Positions 22,001-31,655 are shown, numbered from the stretch's first letter. The stretch is 64,000 bases of DNA from Macrolepiota albuminosa (GCA_027475525.1 JAMWFC010000133.1:62001-126000); one strand, 5' to 3'. The notes: generated from the sequence alone by a model not told the origin. Program-made: numbers and translations.

Positions 22001-22522
22001 GGAGATCAGCGCGTCCGAATGAGACGCGTAACCCTGCAGAAGGCAACTAATAAGTTGCAGCGGCCACACTATACTCCTGAAGAGAAGGAGTGCCTGGTCA
22101 CGTATGTTGATGTCAACGGACATCCGGCATGGACGTTGTGGGACTCCGGGAGTACCACTACGGGCATTACGCCCCAGTTTGCTCACGTCAACGCGATTCG
22201 CGTTCATGAACTGGAGGAGCCCTTGATGCTCCAGCTGGGGACTGTGGAGAGTCGCGCTATGGTGCAGTTTGGCGCAGAGGTGAGAATAAAGACGTCAGGA
22301 ACGTTGACGAAGGAATACGTGGATATAGCGAATTTTGATCGCTATGACATGATTATTGGTACGCCGTTCATGCGTAAGAACAAGGTGTCGCTGGATTTCG
22401 TGAACGACATGGTCGTTGTGAATGGTACGCCGCTGAAGGCGGAGAAAGTGGTGTTGAACGATACAGATGGTCGTTTGAGGCGCTACCGCGCAACTGAGAA
22501 GCGGCGTGATGAGCGCAACTGA
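19022..22522 (+). CDS. Element B gag with zinc knuckle and protease
   Basis: 1166 codons. Long charged, disordered N-terminal part, then a retrotransposon gag domain at about residues 590-790 (motifs CHLAACCYGG, EGEARNWFRRH, TFYDDLVGHAQNMAVYPDEY and FLDGIPADMRRAL). A CX2CX4HX4C knuckle follows near residue 895 (CYNCGRSGHFAKEC), then an acidic stretch. A retropepsin-like domain starts near residue 1037 (LWDSGSTTTGI; DSG in place of DTG) with YDMIIGTPFMRKNKV. It ends at TGA 22520-22522, but the same frame is open beyond, so the stop may be a mutation (AAC-TGA-CTA; CGA expected) or a genuine gag/pol boundary. Confidence 0.85.
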   Translation: MTGSLDPDPPFPAADAGDLPVLQAVKTQSASAYQPPPKRDEKTPRDVSASYGMPGGLSVSQMMSIVRPGGKPGDRSAVSGVSLPASQMPSLMYPVLPESSSAPSEGQPDVTQYSEMVQGSAFAHSTPFRTAPTERHLEYVANAATEPGPSSLTTQVQKQGPAIVVSREDDNVVRLDKALTTPGSPELHRRAGKQPQVRHDGLRRVMDLESELESSDDEESKRSHSTLSIQLQLVLDRYPAVVKESTRKRLQLYVVKHLQLLAARSHDVPRADLSEYIELFVRIFELEVVEYLKRKAARGSAVSTATPADSVECEMSVRRRAPLIADAMELLNAPRQADESQQDYIRRQNAANRQRIVSGVPQQALSEVETVTTTPAEPEAALAVQEVKTPRKQVTIKEEVDEVHILEEQTRPRRVVRRVHLVDNWNERVNYQRIRNQDLRDHGESFIDDQGVVFEGREGVTPVDDMRRQFAAWTAEPDRDPGGSDDSSGHYERREPNRRNHNGGDRDRRNDDQDDNNRRDRGRQAGGLPAEQQVRQQPTARPERVVNEHLFRSPRAFSMPAPHDLRETTPGMNEAVRIHMDHMHDRLTRLVDDSLGVRFKFPAGVSPRKSDGKHICAYAGGYRFSQLEDWAMDVCYHLAACCYGGDNMDQERIFVLHEFMEGEARNWFRRHVLHINCDKSHWTFKEVLIGLYNRFVNAAMMQEARDAFRKAVYDAKTGVQTFYDDLVGHAQNMAVYPDEYTIRETFLDGIPADMRRALIRDDNLSPEVNTVTEFLAYAIRYEQSTRTANHYEQRSSRRGPVNRQAVKVGTFLAKRTEMENNCNLRFVVRKTIPGGQRPRSKPAGQLPAKDSRPVSGQNQVAPRGVVAPAARMAGKTAGVPGVGQRRPAGDPSACYNCGRSGHFAKECPAPPKAHIRAAHTAAAPSDVVSDDEDDEIVEETKEELQAEADGSEVDDAESVQIDGDEYVAVDVYDSDYYTRDDEEEHLFALTECRGDQRVRMRRVTLQKATNKLQRPHYTPEEKECLVTYVDVNGHPAWTLWDSGSTTTGITPQFAHVNAIRVHELEEPLMLQLGTVESRAMVQFGAEVRIKTSGTLTKEYVDIANFDRYDMIIGTPFMRKNKVSLDFVNDMVVVNGTPLKAEKVVLNDTDGRLRRYRATEKRRDERN

Positions 22523-22555
22523 CTAGATGGTTGCAGGAGAGCGACTGTTCAGGAG

Positions 22556-25500
22556 GTGGAGGACGAACAGGCCCCACCGAAAAGCCTGCCGGCTGATTCA
22601 CCGGCTATACTGATGACTGAGGAAGAGTTTCAAGGAACTCTGAAGGAGGGGAAGCATCCGGATGTGACTGGGTGTACCAATGGAAAGCCTAAACAGGCTG
22701 TGCAGTGCAAGAATGAGCGTAGTAAACGCGTGGTGGAGTCGCTGGAATGCCAGCCGACTAGCTCTCGAGTAAAGGTGGAGGATCTCGTCAAGGACGAGGG
22801 ATACAGTACGATGGGAACTGTGGGTAGCACTAGGTCGCTAATGGATCGACCAGTGCCTCGGCCAGGAGTGCAATGGGCGTATGACCCACGAATGCCACGG
22901 GAGTGGAACGAGCTGGTAGCGTCAATGGTGACGCAGGCTATGGGAAGTGGGCAAGCGACCCAGACGGGAGAAGTGTACCGTTACGCACGAGAGGACGAGA
23001 TATCCGAAACATTGGATATCGTATTTGACGGATTCTCGCTGAAGGCGAGGAGTGTGCAGTCGTCGGCGAGTACGACGAGGAAACAACCGGTTGTAAGGTT
23101 GAATCCAGGAGACCTCACAGAGGAGCACGTACGTGCCTTACGGGAGCGATTTGAACCAAAGGTTCAACCGCGTATAGCATGCGTAGCCAAAGGAAAAGGC
23201 AAGGCTTTGAGCCTTACAGAGGAGGATATTCCTCGATTGCGCCAGCAATGGCAACAGGAGTTCGCTGATATTGTCAATGGAACGAAGGAGGAGCTTCTTC
23301 CATGGCGGGAGGTTAATCATGAGATCAACCTCATTGACGATAACAAGCAGTACAAGTATCATTTGCCTCGCTGCCCGTGAGCACTTCAGGATCAACTTCG
23401 TGAAAAGACGAATAGATACATAAACGCGAAGTGGTGGGAACCACGACCAGCGGTGCAAGCTGCACCATTGCTTTGTATCCCCAAGAAGGATGGAACGTTG
23501 CAGACGGCATTGGATGCGTGACAGCGCAATGATAATACCGTCAAGGATGTAACACCTCTTCCAGATCAGGAAGTGATACGAGAAGATGTTGCGACAGCGA
23601 AGTATCGGTCGAAAATCGACCTCACAGACGCGTACGAGCAGGTTTGCATCCGCGAAGAGGACATACCGAAGACACTGTTCTCGTCCCTGATGGGGACGTT
23701 CGTGAGTAACATCATGCAGATTGGTGATTGTAATGCACCAGCGACATTTCAGAGGTTAATGACCTCAATCTTCCGAGATGTAATCGGGAAGTTTATGCAC
23801 GTCTATTTAGACGATATATTCATATTTTCTGACTCCATTGAGGAGCATGAGCAGCACCTACGAGTCGTATTTGAACGACTACGGAAGGCCAGCCTCTATC
23901 TCAAATGGAAGAAGTGCGAGTTGTACGCAACGAGTATAGATTGTCTCGGTCACGTCATTGACGAGAAGGGCATTCATCCTGATACGGATAAGCTCGACCA
24001 AATCCGAGAGTGGCGTACTCCACGCACATATAATGATATCCAACGATTTGTCGGACTGGTGAACTATATTGGCAATTTCTTGCCAGACGTCACTGCATAC
24101 ACTGGGCCACTTATGGCCATGACCCAGAATGGGTCACCGTTTCATTGGAGACCGCTGCATCAGCGGTGTTTTGAGATGATTAAGCGCATATGCGCGAAAA
24201 CGCCGGTCATCCGGCCAATTGACCCACGCATCGACGAGCCCATCTGGCTCATTTGCGATGCGTCGAAGACTGGGGTTGGGGCCATGTTTGGCCAGGGTAA
24301 AACATGGCAGACTTGCCGACCAGCGGGATTTATGTCCCGTAAATTCACTGCTGCTCAGCAGAATTATGCTGTGCACGAGTTAGAAACACTCGCAATACTG
24401 GAAGCCCTCCTAAAGTGGGAGGATAAACTGATGGGATATAAGATCCATATTATCACGGATCACAAAGCACTAGAGTTCTTCAAGACTCAGGTGCACCTGT
24501 CTCCGCGACAACGTCGCTGGATCGACTACATGTCGCGGTACCAGTTCGACATCACCTATGTAAAAGGTGAATTGAACAAAGTGGCGGATTGCCTATCTCG
24601 ATATTTCGAGAGTGATACTCGAGATGACGTCCATGACGCGCATGACTATGTCCAGGCAGACAAACGTATTGACCCAGAGGGCGAGGATTTGCCTCTGCAT
24701 CGATTCCATGAAATCAGGGAACATAGGGTCGAGTTACACGCCATGCGAGCGCAGGAAACACGTCGCAGTAAGCGACTGCAGGAGCAGCGAGAGACTCGCG
24801 ATATCGAAGCTCAGGTGCTAGTGGACCATGAGGCCCCTCAGCCAAGGGAAGAGGCGAGGCAAGAGGCGCCTATGAGAGGTACTGATATGACGCTCCAGCA
24901 AGCGCTGGAGTCACAGGACCATACGCCTGCACCGGCCGACTTAGGCAATGCGCAATTCCGCACACGTATCCAGCAAGGATACAAGGATGATAATCTCTTC
25001 GTAGAGATTCTGAACAATATCCAAGCGCATCCGCGCTTCAGGACGGAGCAGCAGCTTGTCTACCTTACCAGACCCACGGGGTCCAAAGTCATCTGCATTC
25101 CCTGGGAGAGGTCGTTGATTACGACTATCCTGGACCAGGCCCATAAAGTAGTGGGCCACTTCGGAACTCAGAAAACGCTGGACTATGTGCGACACTGGTA
25201 CTGGTGGCCGCAAATGGCCAAAGAGACGAGCCAATTCTGCTCGACATGCGAGCTATGTCAACAGTCGAAAGTGTCGACTTTGAAGCCACCGGGAAAGCTG
25301 CATTCGCTACCCATCCCGGTCAAACCTTGGGATTCGATTGGGATGGACTTCATAGGTCCATTCCCCGAGTCGAAAGGCTTTAACTACCTGTGGGTAGTGA
25401 TCTGCAGAATGACCAGTATGGTCCATCTCATTCCGGTGAGAACCACCATGACCGCGTCAGACTTGTCGTGGATCTATCTCAAGGAGATAGTATGATGGTC

Positions 25501-26502
25501 CATCTCATTCCGGTGAGAACCACCATGACCGCGTCAGACTTGTCGTGGATCTATCTCAAGGAGATAGTATGTCTCCATGGGCTGCCCAGCTCGATCGTGA
25601 GCGATCGAGATGCTAAGTTTACTTCCAAATGGTGGAAGGAGTTGCACAAGCTGCTGGGAGCAAAGTTGCTCATGTCGACATCGTTTCATCCGCAAATGGA
25701 TGGTCAAACGGAACGTGCGAATAGAAATATCGCGCAAATCTTGCGAGCGTTCGTACGTCCTGATCAGAAGGACTGGGTGGATAGATGTCCACTCGTGGAA
25801 TTCGCGATAAACGCGAGTATATCGGAAACCACAGGGTACTCACCCTTTGAACTCAACAATGGCTACATGCCATCCATGATTCGTGAACTTCGTACGGACG
25901 AAGTTATTCATGTGGGGGTCAAGCAGTTTGCGCGCAACGCGCTAAGGAATCTGGCAGATGCCCATGATGCGATTATAGAATCGCGCGTCTGGCAAACCAA
26001 ACATGCGAATAATCGCAGACGCGAGGAACCAGAAATCGAGAAAGGGAACCTAGTGTACCTTTCTACGAAGAACCTAAACCTGCCGAAAGGCAGAGCGAGT
26101 AAGTTGTGTCCAAAGTGGATTGGACCGTATAAGGTCCTTGAAGCGGAGCCGAGCATGTCTAACTACGTGCTGGAACTACCCCATGCGCTGCAAGCGCGCA
26201 GGATAGTCCCCAAATTTCATGTGTCGCTATTGCGACCGTATATGGCCAGTAGTGATGCGCTCTTTCCTAATCGAGCAACTCCGGAGCCGTATGATTTTGG
26301 AACTGGTAATGACCAGGAGTGGTTCGTAGATGACCTGATAGGTCATTGTTGGACAAGGGGAAGCCTCGAATTCGAGGTGAGATGGAGCTTAGGTGATACT
26401 ACCTGGGAACCGCTAGTAAACTGCAAAGACCTTGCAGCGATGGATAGGTATCTAGAGCTGCAGGGCGTGAAACGCCCTCAGCAACTAGCAAAACGCGCGT
26501 AA
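22556..26502 (+). pseudogene. Element B pol: reverse transcriptase, RNase H, integrase, chromodomain
   Basis: The frame continues from gag with TGA at 23378-23380 and 23519-23521. RT has KIDLTDAYEQV and HVYLDDIFIFSD. RNase H has LICDASKTGVGAMFGQG and ITDHKALEFF. Integrase has an HHCC finger (HKVVGHFG..CELCQQSK) and core motifs GMDFIGPF, IVSDRDAKFTS and DGQTERANRN. The C-terminus ends with a chromodomain-like block (FEVRWSLGDTTWEPL), which in chromoviruses directs integration to modified chromatin. A 77-bp exact duplication (25418-25571) shifts the frame within integrase; removing one copy rejoins the frames exactly. Apart from that artefact only stops interrupt the gene. Confidence 0.88.
25418..25571 (+). 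repeat. Exact 77-bp tandem duplication inside integrase of B
   Basis: 25418-25494 equals 25495-25571. 77 is not a multiple of three, so the frame is broken; the frame offset between the two pol parts is exactly that predicted by deleting 77 bp. Probably an assembly scar. Confidence 0.9.
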
Positions 26503-26727
26503 TGCGCGTGTGGTGGTGGAATGTGGACGAAGTCCACTTTGATTGCCGGTAACTAACCGGGTGGCCACTAATTGTGGCTGTGATTGTAACTGTTACGCGA
26601 TTATGATCGCCAACGCGGCGCCAGGTGGCGTGTGTTTGTGGTTGTTTACACCACTGGCGGAGTTGGGAGATTGTTTTTTTCTTTCTTTCCCCAGTCCCAA
26701 TACACGTAGTCTACGTGTCGCTTTAGA
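26503..26727 (+). promoter_or_regulatory. Element B pol-ORF3 spacer: chained palindromes and a splice-acceptor-like tract
   Basis: Non-coding, yet packed with small inverted repeats: GTGGAC-gaa-GTCCAC (26523-26537), CCGGT-aact-ACCGG-like, CGAT-tat-GATCG-like, ACACGTAG-t-CTACGTGT. Then comes a 20-nt pyrimidine tract ending CCCCAG at 26694, and a second TTTAG directly before the ATG of ORF3. This would allow ORF3 to be made from a spliced mRNA (inference). Confidence 0.45.
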
Positions 26728-29676
26728 ATGGCCTATTGGGGGCCGCAAAAGGGTGATCAGAGCCGGCAAGGCTCTAGTGGAGGGGGGAGACCCCCGAATA
26801 TACAGACGTCATCCCAGTTTCCCCAGTTTCAGAGGCAGCCGCCATATCCGGCGGCGAGTCAGTTGCAGTCAGCGGGCGTGGCCTATCCGGGCCGCGAGGA
26901 GCCGCTCCCCTACCAAACACCCCTCCACTCGCAAGAGATGGAGATCGATGATGATGGGCGCTATGGGCGCCCGGAGGATAGCTTGCGTCGAGAACGGTAC
27001 TATCAGGAACCGTCCTCACGCCCGTCTGCGTCGTATCCGACGTATGCGGGTGTGGTGACGGGGCCGCCGTCAGTTCCATGGGCTCATCGGCCTGCAGCAG
27101 AATCGTATGAGGAGCCTGCGCCACAAGCGCAGAGTGTAGCTGGGTCAGATGTGTTGTTGGGCAGACTGGAAGCAGCGGGACAGCCAGTCCCTGCAACTGC
27201 GTCCTTTCTGCAGGACAGTTTGGCCGTAATGGTAATGGAGGGACTGCTCGATCAGATCGAGCTGATGAAGAGGCAGCGCGTCGCAGCGCTGGAGCAGATC
27301 GACCGCGCGTCTAAGCGCAAAATCGCCACGAGTGAGGAATCGACCGCTGAGGTCAAGAGGGCGAGATATCAGCCCAGTCGACCGGTCGTTCCTCCACAGG
27401 CAAGGATGTCGTCGGAAGCGCAATTTGCGTGCCAGGAGCAGCCTCCTCAGCCCGTGGCTTCGTCATCGCAGCTACCCGAGTCGGGCCCGCAGGCCTCGTC
27501 AGAGTCGCTGGCTGCCGTCAGTGAACCCTTGGCAGGTCTGTCCTTGGGTCAGCGGGAACCCGCATCATCTCGGGCCCCACCTAGGGGGTCCAAACCCGTC
27601 GCTGTGGCGCCAAGAGCGCCCGTTACTGTTACTCCTTGCGCTGGGCCTGGAGGGAATACTCTGGCGCGAAATGCGCCTGCCCCTCCGGTGGCTCAGCCAC
27701 AACCAGAACCGTCCGCCCTGACCAAGTCGGGGCCGTCTCGTCAGCGTCGCGGCCGCAAGCCGCCCCTCGATGCCTCCAAATTGGAGGTTATACTCTTTCC
27801 TGCTGGCATTCCCGCACGAGCGGGAGAAGTCCAGATGTTGTTTATGTTGCCGGTGTTTGTACCGGCCCCTCCAGCAAAGTATCCCGTGGTCATCTTGACC
27901 CCAGACCCCCGTACGCCGGAGCAGTATGATGGTCTGGTGGCGACCTTGAGGGGGAAGACTAGGCCTGATAAAGGCAAAAACCCGGTACCATCCCTGTCCG
28001 ACGAGAGCGACTATGGAGAGTCGAGCTCGGAGCAGGAGGAGGACGGGGAGGAGGGGGAATCGGCTGCAGCCCGATTCCAACGAGTAGCGCGCAATAAGCG
28101 CATTGCAAAGAAGAAGGCGATTCACGCCAAGGAACTAAAGGCCCAGAAGTCGAGGGCCAAGGACGAATGTTCGGGGAGGATCCCCGATGGCTTGGGGGTG
28201 AAGGTGTGGGGTCCGCTCGATGTCGAGCGAATGAACTCGTGCTTTAGAGGAGCACTCAGCCATTGCACCTATTATTCGTATGCCACGAATACGGTGTTGA
28301 TGGGAGCTGACACCAATAGAGCGGCGTCATATGAATATTCCTCTGGCCATCCTGCCCACATCCCGGGCACGATTGTATACAAGCACGCCCCACGCGGTCT
28401 TCCCCGCACCCCTCTAGAGCTGGACCGGCTCTACAAGTATTATGCTAATGTGCACGTCCCGCGGCGCGACAGAATCGTCGCCTATATGTTGATCACAGAG
28501 CTCCAGATGTTCGCGCAGCGAACAGTGGAGGCTCTGCATGATCGAACCATGCAGCTCCTGATGAAGGAGCCTCAGTATCAAGAACTCGTCAACCCGATGC
28601 AGGGCCCTGATGACCTCACTCTTGTCGAGCGACGACACATTCCGGGGCGCTTTTTGCGCACGAAAGACGATGGCACCACGGCGTTGCACGTAATGCGTGC
28701 TCAGGATCCAGCCACACCGTTCGACCTTGACCAACTAGCGCAGTACGCGCTGGTCTTTGGCCGACCTGGGCTGGAGAATACCTATCAAGGTATTGCCATG
28801 GATCATGCCTACCGCATGCACTGGCGGACCCTCTTTGGGTTCGCCTTATGTCGAGCATTGTGCGCTAACAGCGCAGCCAAGCTGGTGATCGTACGGCGCA
28901 TGACCCTCGTCGTGGCCCGACCAGGGCTTTATCGAGAGGCGATTGCCTCGTATGACGCCATGTTCCCCGAGCAGCCATTTGAGCCCCAACGTGGGCCGCA
29001 GCTCGAAATTCACCAAGTTCACGTGCCCGACGACCATGCACGGAACTTCTCCGACGACGACACGTTACGCGTCCTGTTACACAACCGGATTCCGCTGGAA
29101 TGGGTGGACCACGCGTACACGTACGGCGTAGTCTTCCTGGAACAGCAGTTCCATTCCCCCACGATGTCTATGGACATCTTTAAGCAGGTCAACGACGAGC
29201 GCATGGAGCGCCTCTCCAAGTATGGCACCCCCGCCGCAATCCCGCAATGGGATGGATGGCGGGAGATGACTGAAGACGATCACTATCGTCTGATGTTCAA
29301 GCACCACGAGGAGAGCAAGCTCCCGGAAAATCCTGAGGCCAACGGCCTCTATTACTTGATTGGCATGGACCCAAATCGGGTCAACCTCCTAAAACGCTCG
29401 GCAGCGCATGACCTGCCCGCAGCGGACATGGACCCAGGCCGGGTCAATCTCCTGCCACGCACGGCAGAGCAGGGTACGCTTACCACCACCGCTTCAGCGA
29501 TTAACGTCGCACTAACAGAGCCTATGGTGGTAGACACGCCTGCAGCCGAGGGGCCTATAACCCCACCGAGGACGGAATCGGCGCCTCCCCCTCCCGCGAT
29601 TAACGTCGCACTGGAGGAGGAGGCAATGGTGACTGAGACGGGCGCTGTCGCGGGAGCATCGTCATCCGGGTCCTAG
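26728..29676 (+). CDS. Element B ORF3: 982-residue protein of unknown function downstream of integrase
   Basis: Intact frame between pol and 3' LTR. Residues 1-155 are disordered and rich in Pro, Gln and Ser. About 158-200 form a likely amphipathic or coiled helix (MEGLLDQIELMKRQRVAAL). 200-420 are Pro/Ala/Ser-rich; about 425-480 change from acidic (EQEEDGEEGE) to basic (ARNKRIAKKKAIHAKELK). Residues about 490-880 look globular and mostly helical, with YIPGT-like HIPGTIVYKHAPRGLPRTPLE and IVAYMLITELQMFA. The tail repeats MDP(N/G)RVNLL and AINVAL. There is no signal peptide or membrane segment, so it does not resemble an envelope protein. I recall similar unnamed proteins in Agaricomycete genomes, often near retroelements (not checked). 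It has no stop, whereas gag-pol has three. Confidence 0.8.
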   Translation: MAYWGPQKGDQSRQGSSGGGRPPNIQTSSQFPQFQRQPPYPAASQLQSAGVAYPGREEPLPYQTPLHSQEMEIDDDGRYGRPEDSLRRERYYQEPSSRPSASYPTYAGVVTGPPSVPWAHRPAAESYEEPAPQAQSVAGSDVLLGRLEAAGQPVPATASFLQDSLAVMVMEGLLDQIELMKRQRVAALEQIDRASKRKIATSEESTAEVKRARYQPSRPVVPPQARMSSEAQFACQEQPPQPVASSSQLPESGPQASSESLAAVSEPLAGLSLGQREPASSRAPPRGSKPVAVAPRAPVTVTPCAGPGGNTLARNAPAPPVAQPQPEPSALTKSGPSRQRRGRKPPLDASKLEVILFPAGIPARAGEVQMLFMLPVFVPAPPAKYPVVILTPDPRTPEQYDGLVATLRGKTRPDKGKNPVPSLSDESDYGESSSEQEEDGEEGESAAARFQRVARNKRIAKKKAIHAKELKAQKSRAKDECSGRIPDGLGVKVWGPLDVERMNSCFRGALSHCTYYSYATNTVLMGADTNRAASYEYSSGHPAHIPGTIVYKHAPRGLPRTPLELDRLYKYYANVHVPRRDRIVAYMLITELQMFAQRTVEALHDRTMQLLMKEPQYQELVNPMQGPDDLTLVERRHIPGRFLRTKDDGTTALHVMRAQDPATPFDLDQLAQYALVFGRPGLENTYQGIAMDHAYRMHWRTLFGFALCRALCANSAAKLVIVRRMTLVVARPGLYREAIASYDAMFPEQPFEPQRGPQLEIHQVHVPDDHARNFSDDDTLRVLLHNRIPLEWVDHAYTYGVVFLEQQFHSPTMSMDIFKQVNDERMERLSKYGTPAAIPQWDGWREMTEDDHYRLMFKHHEESKLPENPEANGLYYLIGMDPNRVNLLKRSAAHDLPAADMDPGRVNLLPRTAEQGTLTTTASAINVALTEPMVVDTPAAEGPITPPRTESAPPPPAINVALEEEAMVTETGAVAGASSSGS

Positions 29677-29789
29677 ACCCTTGTATACAAAATTTTGTAT
29701 GTACCTCTGAGTAGACGGGCGCTGTTGCGGGAGCATCGTCATCCGGGTCCTAGACCCTTGTATACAAAATTTTGTATGTACCTCTGAGT
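29636..29789 (+). repeat. 77-bp tandem duplication at the end of ORF3 (one mismatch)
   Basis: 29636-29712 and 29713-29789 match except C/T at 29649/29726, a CpG site. Same 77-bp period as the other duplications, but the mismatch makes a pure contig-overlap origin less certain here. Confidence 0.85.
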
Positions 29790-30110
29790 ATTTGACTCAA
29801 GCCATTCCAGCTGATACGCACTTTAGAGTCGCGTGTAGATACAGCGGACCCAGAGGAGGGGTCACTCTTTTTGTTCTTTATACTTTTCTTATATACACTA
29901 TTTGCTTCTACTGCTGGCGTCTCCTGCGCCTTTGTCTGATAAGGACTGCTGTCTCTTGTGTCCGGATGACACATCCTCAGTGCGCATGAGTACTAACGCC
30001 TTCCAGCCACGCAACACGTGTGCATTCATCCGTTGTTGCACTACCGTGCATCTTTCATCTCGTTCTACGTCCCTTTCTCAAGACCGAGTATTCGGTCTCA
30101 TTGGGGGGTA
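29677..30110 (+). other. Element B 3' untranslated region
   Basis: No gene. Includes the second copy of the 77-bp repeat, a palindrome TGTATACA-aaattt-TGTAT, and the purine tract TTGGGGGGTA adjoining the 3' LTR, which would prime plus-strand DNA synthesis. Confidence 0.6.
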
Positions 30111-30363
30111 TGTAACGGGGTCATCTGTATTACCATCAGTGTCAACGACGCTATAATCAATTAGTAGAGTATTACGTAAGCTAACATCTTGTTTTCGCAC
30201 TAAGTACTAGTCAAATCGTCAACGACGCTATAATCAATTAGTAGAGTATTACGTAAGCTAACATCTTGTTTTCGCACTAAGTACTAGTCAAATCCGATAT
30301 TGCGGTCTGATTTAGCACTGTGTGAAATACACAGATAGTTCTGACTAGTAACCCCAGGTTACA
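30111..30363 (+). repeat. Element B 3' LTR with 77-bp duplication
   Basis: Same LTR with 30141-30217 repeated exactly as 30218-30294. Outside the duplication it differs from the 5' LTR at four positions, all CpG transitions. Confidence 0.92.
30141..30294 (+). repeat. Exact 77-bp tandem duplication in element B 3' LTR
   Basis: 30141-30217 equals 30218-30294; absent from the 5' LTR. Accounts fully for the 253 versus 176 bp LTR lengths. Confidence 0.92.
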
Positions 30364-30368
30364 GAGAT

Positions 30369-31642
30369 GGAAGGAGCTGATCGCCGAGGCCCATAACGAT
30401 GCCGGACATAGAGGGCGAGATGCGACGTACAAGACGTTATTCGACAGGTTCTACTGGCCGAACCTATACGACAACGTTGCATATTTCGTTCGATCCTGCA
30501 ATATATGTCAAATGTGATCGAAGACGAGACCAAAAGTTGCCTTCTCACCTACTTGGAGCGCAGCCATACTGCGATACTTTTGCTTAGATACGGTTCATAT
30601 GGGAGACGGGCATGGAGGGAAGAAATACCTCCTTCAGGGTATGGAGCCAGCAATAGGATGGCCCGAAGCTAGGGCATCGAAGAGGGCAGATTCGATTGCA
30701 TGGGGAAAATTCATGTACGAGGAGATTATTTGTCGGTTTGGTCATATTCCGGCGTTCATTACGGATGGAGGAAAGGAGTTCTTGGGAGCAGCCGAATATA
30801 TCTATCGACAGTACGGTATCACGGTCATTGTATCATCGCCATATTACCCGGAAGGCAACGGTATCGCCGAGAGAGCGCACAAGACGTTATGTGACTCGAT
30901 TCTGAAGGCGTGCGGTTGGGACTCATCAAAGTGGCCTTTGTTTGTGGAGGCAGGATTATTGGCTATGAGGACAACGACATCGCGAATGACTGGAGACACG
31001 CCTTATTATTTATTATACGGTCGGAATCTGTATTTCGCATTTGATATGGCAAACATAACGTGGGAGGCACTCGACTGGGACCAGGTTCGGTCAACAGAAG
31101 ACCTACTTGTGACGAGAATGAGGCAACTGGTTAGGAGGGACGAAAAGTTAGTAATAGCATTGGAGCGGCAAAGGGAGGCTAGACAGAAAGCAGTTTCTGC
31201 TTTCAACGAGAAATTTAGCAGGTTCTTGACGAGCGGGAATTTTGAGGATGGGACATGGGTACTGGTCCACGAGACTTGGCTGGAAGGCCAAAAGAGACAT
31301 AAGTTCGCCTTACGGTGGTCGGGGCCTTTCATCGTACATCAAAAACTCCGCGATACGACATACCGGCTATGCGAGCTCGATGGGACTATCAAACGGGAGC
31401 CAGTTGCGGCTAGCAGAATGAAGATATTCTATTTCAGGGAAGACTACCAAACTATTAAGACGGTCAGAAAAGTGGATGGTCTGAGAGTAGGAAGTGGTGA
31501 AGCAGGATTTTGTTATGGCGATTCAAATCGGCATCTTTCGATTGGCGAGGTTTGTGCGGATGCTTCGACTGGTCTTGCGTTCTTAAACGTAGAATGGTTT
31601 GTTCAAGAGGAGGAGTTTGAAGACGATGGGGTCATCGTTTAA
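30369..31642 (+). pseudogene. Element A pol, second part: integrase
   Basis: Continues element A pol in frame after removal of B: WKELIAEAHNDAGHRG, then the HHCC zinc-binding domain (H..H..CNIC), one TGA at about 30517 (ICQM-stop-SKTRP, Arg expected), and the catalytic core with LDTVHMGD, FITDGGKEF and NGIAERAHKTL (D, D, E). The C-terminal part holds a GPFIVHQKL/YRLCELDGT module. No clear chromodomain was seen. Integrase inserts the cDNA into the genome. Confidence 0.88.
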
Positions 31643-31655
31643 AGTGCCGTCAGTC

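Larger units (their letters stand above)
18735..30363 (+). mobile_element. Element B: Ty3/gypsy chromovirus-like element with an extra large ORF, nested in A
   Basis: Perfect 5-bp target duplication gagat (18730-18734 and 30364-30368). LTRs are 176 bp (18735-18910) and 253 bp (30111-30363); the difference is exactly one 77-bp duplication. The body encodes gag-protease, RT, RNase H, integrase with chromodomain, and then a 982-codon ORF of unknown function before the 3' LTR. A purine tract TTGGGGGGTA (30101-30110) precedes the 3' LTR. The entire coding part is unusually dense in short perfect inverted repeats. Confidence 0.93.

Noticed and set aside
26728..29676. ORF3 as a retroviral-type envelope protein
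   Set aside because: No signal peptide, no membrane helix and no cysteine-rich ectodomain visible; only its position resembles env.
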